Shown: positions 61,701 through 64,000 of the stretch, piece by piece
How the letters are laid out: every line of letters begins with the position of its first letter
Numbering within the stretch: position 1 is the stretch's first letter
Origin: Amycolatopsis xylanica
GTDB lineage: Bacteria; Actinomycetota; Actinomycetes; Mycobacteriales; Pseudonocardiaceae
DNA length: 64,000 bases
Assembly (NCBI RefSeq): GCF_900107045.1
Contig: NZ_FNON01000001.1
Span: 310,001-374,000 of the forward strand
Direction of reading: 5' to 3'
Made by a program: the position numbers and the translations under genes
The notes under the pieces: model-generated
The model's input: only the letters and a program-made list of their open reading frames with translations
What the model was told of the DNA's origin: nothing
The model's database searches: none

Positions 61701-63641
61701 GTGCAGCGGGCGGGGAAGAACACCGGCGCCTACCGGCACCAGCGCCGCGCGGAGATCCGCAAGGCGATGGACCGCTGCCGCCCGTCCGTGCCGGTGTGGA
61801 TCATGCCGATCTACCGCATCGCCGAGCAGCTGCGCGTGCGGCCGGACATGTTCGACGTGGTCGTGGTCGACGAGGCGTCGCAGGCGGGCACCGAGGCCGT
61901 GTTCCTGCAGTACCTGGCCAAGAAGATCGTGGTGATCGGCGACGACAAGCAGGTTTCGCCGTCCGCCGTGGGCGTCGACCAGCAGGAGCTGCGCGATCTC
62001 GCGCGGCAGTACCTGGCAGACGACCGGTACCGCGATTCCTGGCAGGACCCGAAGCGGAGCCTGTTCGACGAGGCCAAGATGCGCTACGGCGGGCTGATCA
62101 CGCTGACCGAGCATCGCCGGTGCGTGCCCGAGATCATCGGGTTCTCCAACCGGATCGCCTACGAGCCGGACGGCATCCGGCTGATCCCGGTCCGGCAGTA
62201 CGGAGTGGACCGGCTCGACCCGGTCAAGGCGGTCTACCTCGCGGACGGCTACGAGCGAGGCGTCACGCACAAGAGCAACCCGGTCGAGGCGGAGGCGATC
62301 GCCGAGCAGATCGAGAAGTGCGTCGCCGACCCCGCCTACGACGGCAAGACGTTCGGCGTCATCTCGCTGCTCGGTCCCACCCAGGCGAAGACCATCGAGT
62401 CGCTGCTGCTCGCGCGGATCCCGCGTGAGGAATGGGCGAGCCGCGACCTCCGCTGCGGGGACGCCGCGGACTTCCAGGGCTCCGAGCGGGACGTGATGTT
62501 CCTGTCGATGGTGGCCGCCCCGATGCCGGACAAACGCATGGCGGCATTGACGCAGGAGCAGTACGTCCAGCGGTTCAACGTCGCCGTTTCCCGTGCGAAG
62601 GACCAGGTCTGGGTGTTCCACTCGGTGCGGCCCGACGAGCTGCCGAACCGGGAATGCATGCGGTTCCAGCTGCTTGACTATTGCTACGGCGTGCTCGAGC
62701 GCGGGCGCGCGGACGTGGCGTGCGAGGCGGTGCCGGAGGACCGGCGGGTCGAGCCGTTCGACTCGCTGTTCGAGCAGCGGGTGTTCAACCGGATCGTGGA
62801 CCGCGGCTACACGGTGATCCCGCAGTACGAGGCGCAGGGGTATCGCATCGACCTGGTGATCGTCGGCGGGCACGGCAGGCTGGCGGTCGAATGCGACGGC
62901 GACCGGTGGCACGGGCCCGACGCCTATGACCACGATCTGGCGCGCCAGCGTGACCTCGAACGCTGTGGCTGGCGATTCGTCCGCGTCCCGGGGTCCGCGT
63001 TCGACATCGATCCGGCCGCCGCGCTCGCCGGGCTGTGGGAGATCTTGAGCGACGAGGAGATCCGGCCGGCTGGCTGGACACCGATGGCCGAGCCGGAAGT
63101 GGTGGTAGAGCCCGAGTGGCCCGTCGAAGACGAGGTCGGCCCGGAGGCTTACGTGGCGTATTCCGGCGTCCAGCCACCGGTCTCGGAGGTGTCACGCAAC
63201 GAGCTGATCGAGGGCATCGCCGAGATCGTTGCGGTGGAGGGCCCGGTGCTCGGCGAGCGGATCCACCGCGTGTACATCCAAAGCTCGGGCGGGCGGCGGG
63301 TCGGCTCGGAGCTGGCCCGCTCACTCAACTCCGCGGTGAGCCTGGCGGTCCGTCGCGGCGTTCTGCTGGCGGACGACCCGCTCGGGCAATCCGGGGTCCG
63401 GCCGATCACCTACCGCCTCCCGGACCAGCCACTCGTCCGGCTCCGGGAGCTGGGACCCCGTGATCTGCACGACATGCCCCCGCGCGAACTGGCCGCGGTC
63501 ATGACCGAGGTGGCCGGGACGCTCGGCTGGGCCGACGAGGAGGCGCTCTTCCGCGCGGTGCTCGACAGGCTCGGCTTGAAGCGCCTCACCGCCAACGTCC
63601 GGGCCCACCTGGCCGACGTGGCCACCCTCGCCCGCGGCTAG
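58701..63641 (+). CDS. Giant SF1 helicase with PD-(D/E)XK/Vsr-like nuclease domain
   Basis: 1646 residues. Helicase Walker A VQGPPGTGKTHTAAAL near 371; about 670 residues of mostly helical insert; Walker B VVVVDEASQAGTEAVF near 1051; IVVIGDDKQVSPS, LTEHRRCVPEI, GSERDVMFLSMV and QRFNVAVSRAKDQVWV are the later UPF1-like motifs. Near 1370-1440 is a Vsr/DUF559-type nuclease (YRIDLVIVGGHGRLAVECDGDRWHG). A C-terminal piece looks like DUF3320 (EIVAVEGPVLGERIHRVYIQ). Such helicase-Vsr proteins occur as anti-phage factors (Hhe-type). The frame opens at TTG 58689; ATG 58701 is preferred with GGTGGTGGG before it. Confidence 0.9.
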   Translation: MDTSLAGRARRLFEFLRGAQRLKSSPVRSVDVYQREGEVLWLSDVPEHPAITVSEDGGDGPLLAVERVMVADPPDPGDELGRWLTEPLDQPDEEPSLRERIVEPSDEDSPKTLELSDFTRMRARYSSWFARWESWADQARIDRPARDLYGKLHQIYIKSTESPEDFELIVGTGCLSWEPIKRHLLTSAVAVHFDDRTGVLEVRAVESSEPVRLELDMVDPGLITAPEKINDIQADVKAYEGPALDRAATGDFVRRLVHSLDPDGEYRDENEHAPAGRHAVAAFAPALILRRRNYQGLIEIFDTMLAQLDRTGEVPDGLIPLLDPDHVPSAPQAAGEGAILNVDGEPFLPMPVNDKQLSVIRRVDVLAQTLVQGPPGTGKTHTAAALIAHLLAQGKRVLVTAQTDRALREVREKLPDEIKPLAVAVVGTSREDMADLKLAVQEIAAAASDHDAEANAQVIRDHLATIDRLARERSKLHSRLLEAREREVRDREHQGYRGTLSAIAQRITAEQDQYGWLEHAAGEPPLSGREATEWLGYLLDCGLEADEAQARSRLIELDRLPDPARFARLAAAERAALEQAQRFARVVRHPAFAAVARLEPGQRGEVRQRLRELAAETEQLGGRPEQWLADALRDVRCGRAEPWRARAATIADLVSTCDTSANRVGPLVEVSVREGDIGGQVALATEVRRFLDGGGTIKTLADGSPKIGAFAHKTVKQAQPLFDAVRVDGVAPTSIPQLETFIAWAEATKALTALDRAWPENTVIPAEDTVQERLQWHVTELAQLHRVLALADRLTAEEQRLQWLKLPPPNWADLADVRWYAGLVDAVSAQEALAAARKPLGELETLIGEAAQWTDAARCVVDLLGAVRSRRHEEFATAHRKLARLWEVRQQAARRDDLASRLGDVAPELCRVIEETRHESVWQTRIPGFAEAWRWAATRAWVTELDAIDVNAVQSQISGIERSLRKEVEAVAACRAWDHAASPDRLSGTARADLTQYAQLVQRAGKNTGAYRHQRRAEIRKAMDRCRPSVPVWIMPIYRIAEQLRVRPDMFDVVVVDEASQAGTEAVFLQYLAKKIVVIGDDKQVSPSAVGVDQQELRDLARQYLADDRYRDSWQDPKRSLFDEAKMRYGGLITLTEHRRCVPEIIGFSNRIAYEPDGIRLIPVRQYGVDRLDPVKAVYLADGYERGVTHKSNPVEAEAIAEQIEKCVADPAYDGKTFGVISLLGPTQAKTIESLLLARIPREEWASRDLRCGDAADFQGSERDVMFLSMVAAPMPDKRMAALTQEQYVQRFNVAVSRAKDQVWVFHSVRPDELPNRECMRFQLLDYCYGVLERGRADVACEAVPEDRRVEPFDSLFEQRVFNRIVDRGYTVIPQYEAQGYRIDLVIVGGHGRLAVECDGDRWHGPDAYDHDLARQRDLERCGWRFVRVPGSAFDIDPAAALAGLWEILSDEEIRPAGWTPMAEPEVVVEPEWPVEDEVGPEAYVAYSGVQPPVSEVSRNELIEGIAEIVAVEGPVLGERIHRVYIQSSGGRRVGSELARSLNSAVSLAVRRGVLLADDPLGQSGVRPITYRLPDQPLVRLRELGPRDLHDMPPRELAAVMTEVAGTLGWADEEALFRAVLDRLGLKRLTANVRAHLADVATLARG

Positions 63642-63650
63642 GGCAAGAAC

Positions 63651-63707
63651 GGGATAAAGCGGGCTTTATGCCGGGAAAAGCGCCCGGAATAAAGCCCGCT
63701 TTATCCC
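63651..63707. terminator. Bidirectional terminator between helicase and YceI genes
   Basis: Perfect 19-bp stem (63651-63669 with 63689-63707; arm GGGATAAAGCGGGCTTTAT) enclosing an inner CCGGG/CCCGG stem. It lies between two convergent stops, 10 and 9 bp away. Confidence 0.85.
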
Positions 63708-63715
63708 GCTGGGGT

Positions 63716-64000
63716 TCAGGACTGCAGCGCGGCCTGGATCTCGATGTCGATCTTGACCTTCTCGGACAGGAAGGCGTTGCCCTCCGGGCCGACACCGAAG
63801 TCACGGCGGTTGACCGTGGCCGAGGCGGAGACGCCGATGGTGTCGACGTTGTTGTTCGACGGGTTCGGGCTGATGCCGTTGAACTCGGCGTCGAGGGTGA
63901 CCGGGACGGTCGCGCCGCGCCAGGTCAGCTCGCCGTCGATCTTGTAGTCGCCGCCGTCCTCGCGGATGCCGGTCGACCGGAAGGTGATGGTCGGGTGGTT
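63716..64000 (-). CDS. YceI-family protein, C-terminal part (5' end outside window)
   Basis: 94 codons plus TGA at 63716, continuing past the window edge. Minus-strand reading gives HPTITFRSTGIRED, YKIDGELTWRGATVPVTLDAEFNG, GVSASATVNRRDFGV and FLSEKVKIDIEIQAAL, the second half of the YceI lipocalin-like beta barrel, which binds isoprenoids or other lipids in characterised members. Full length cannot be judged. Confidence 0.9.
   Translation of the reverse strand, partial: NHPTITFRSTGIREDGGDYKIDGELTWRGATVPVTLDAEFNGISPNPSNNNVDTIGVSASATVNRRDFGVGPEGNAFLSEKVKIDIEIQAALQS

Noticed and set aside
59985..62933. Minus-strand open frame of about 980 codons inside the helicase gene
   Set aside because: Mirror of the real helicase frame; composition is Arg/Asp/Val-rich without motifs, while the plus strand carries clear helicase and nuclease motifs.
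44835..63641. CRISPR array or prophage in the defence region
   Set aside because: No regularly spaced repeats, cas genes, or phage structural genes were seen.

Overview
The window is GC-rich (about 70%), with many GTG starts, ATGA/GTGA stop-start overlaps, an SsgA-like sporulation protein, a thrS-HIT pair as in mycobacteria, an EACC1/caspase conflict module and many STAND-type regulators. This points to a filamentous actinomycete, probably Pseudonocardiales (Amycolatopsis-like). That placement is inference from gene content and style; no rRNA is present.

Layout. 1-1677: end of thyA, folA and an unknown gene. 1802-8914: a compact putative RiPP cluster. It holds a TrmB/LuxR-type regulator, an M29 metallopeptidase, a 39-residue precursor-like peptide ending in an Ala-Trp-Tyr-Leu segment, a HExxH peptide-modification protein, an ATP-grasp-like protein without its catalytic core, a cytochrome P450 and an MFS exporter. 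8911-11169: an XRE/NB-ARC/TPR regulator. 11339-16242: EACC1 plus a caspase-nSTAND-WD40 giant protein. 16293-19714: an unknown gene, a two-component system and a small membrane protein. 19747-25613: a catabolic set (enolase-superfamily dehydratase, aldehyde dehydrogenase, two-subunit TPP decarboxylase, GntR regulator, MFS permease) with the same 14-bp operator-like motif before both transcription units. 25786-27120: four tRNAs (Gly-Cys-Val on the minus strand, Val-CAC on the plus strand) around an ssgB-like gene.

27886-40381: an exopolysaccharide locus with priming glycosyltransferase, two glycosyltransferases, polymerase, flippase, a Wzz/BY-kinase-like protein with a broken P-loop, secreted beta-propeller and beta-helix proteins, and a CTP-transferase/CDP-alcohol phosphotransferase pair. 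40388-43698: nitroreductase, thrS and an HIT protein. 41001-44840 also carries three copies of a 44-nt palindrome.

43741-63641: a signalling and defence region. It contains two STAND ATPase/TPR proteins, a pair of tiny peptides, an ECF sigma factor and a SEFIR protein. Divergent from the SEFIR gene is a tightly packed five-gene operon, TIR - ParA-like - winged helix - HerA-like ATPase - SF1 helicase/nuclease, which looks like an uncharacterised anti-phage system. The window ends inside a YceI-family gene.

The two most interesting loci are the RiPP-like cluster with its unlisted short precursor gene (4168-4287) and the TIR/ParA/HerA/helicase operon (52651-63641).
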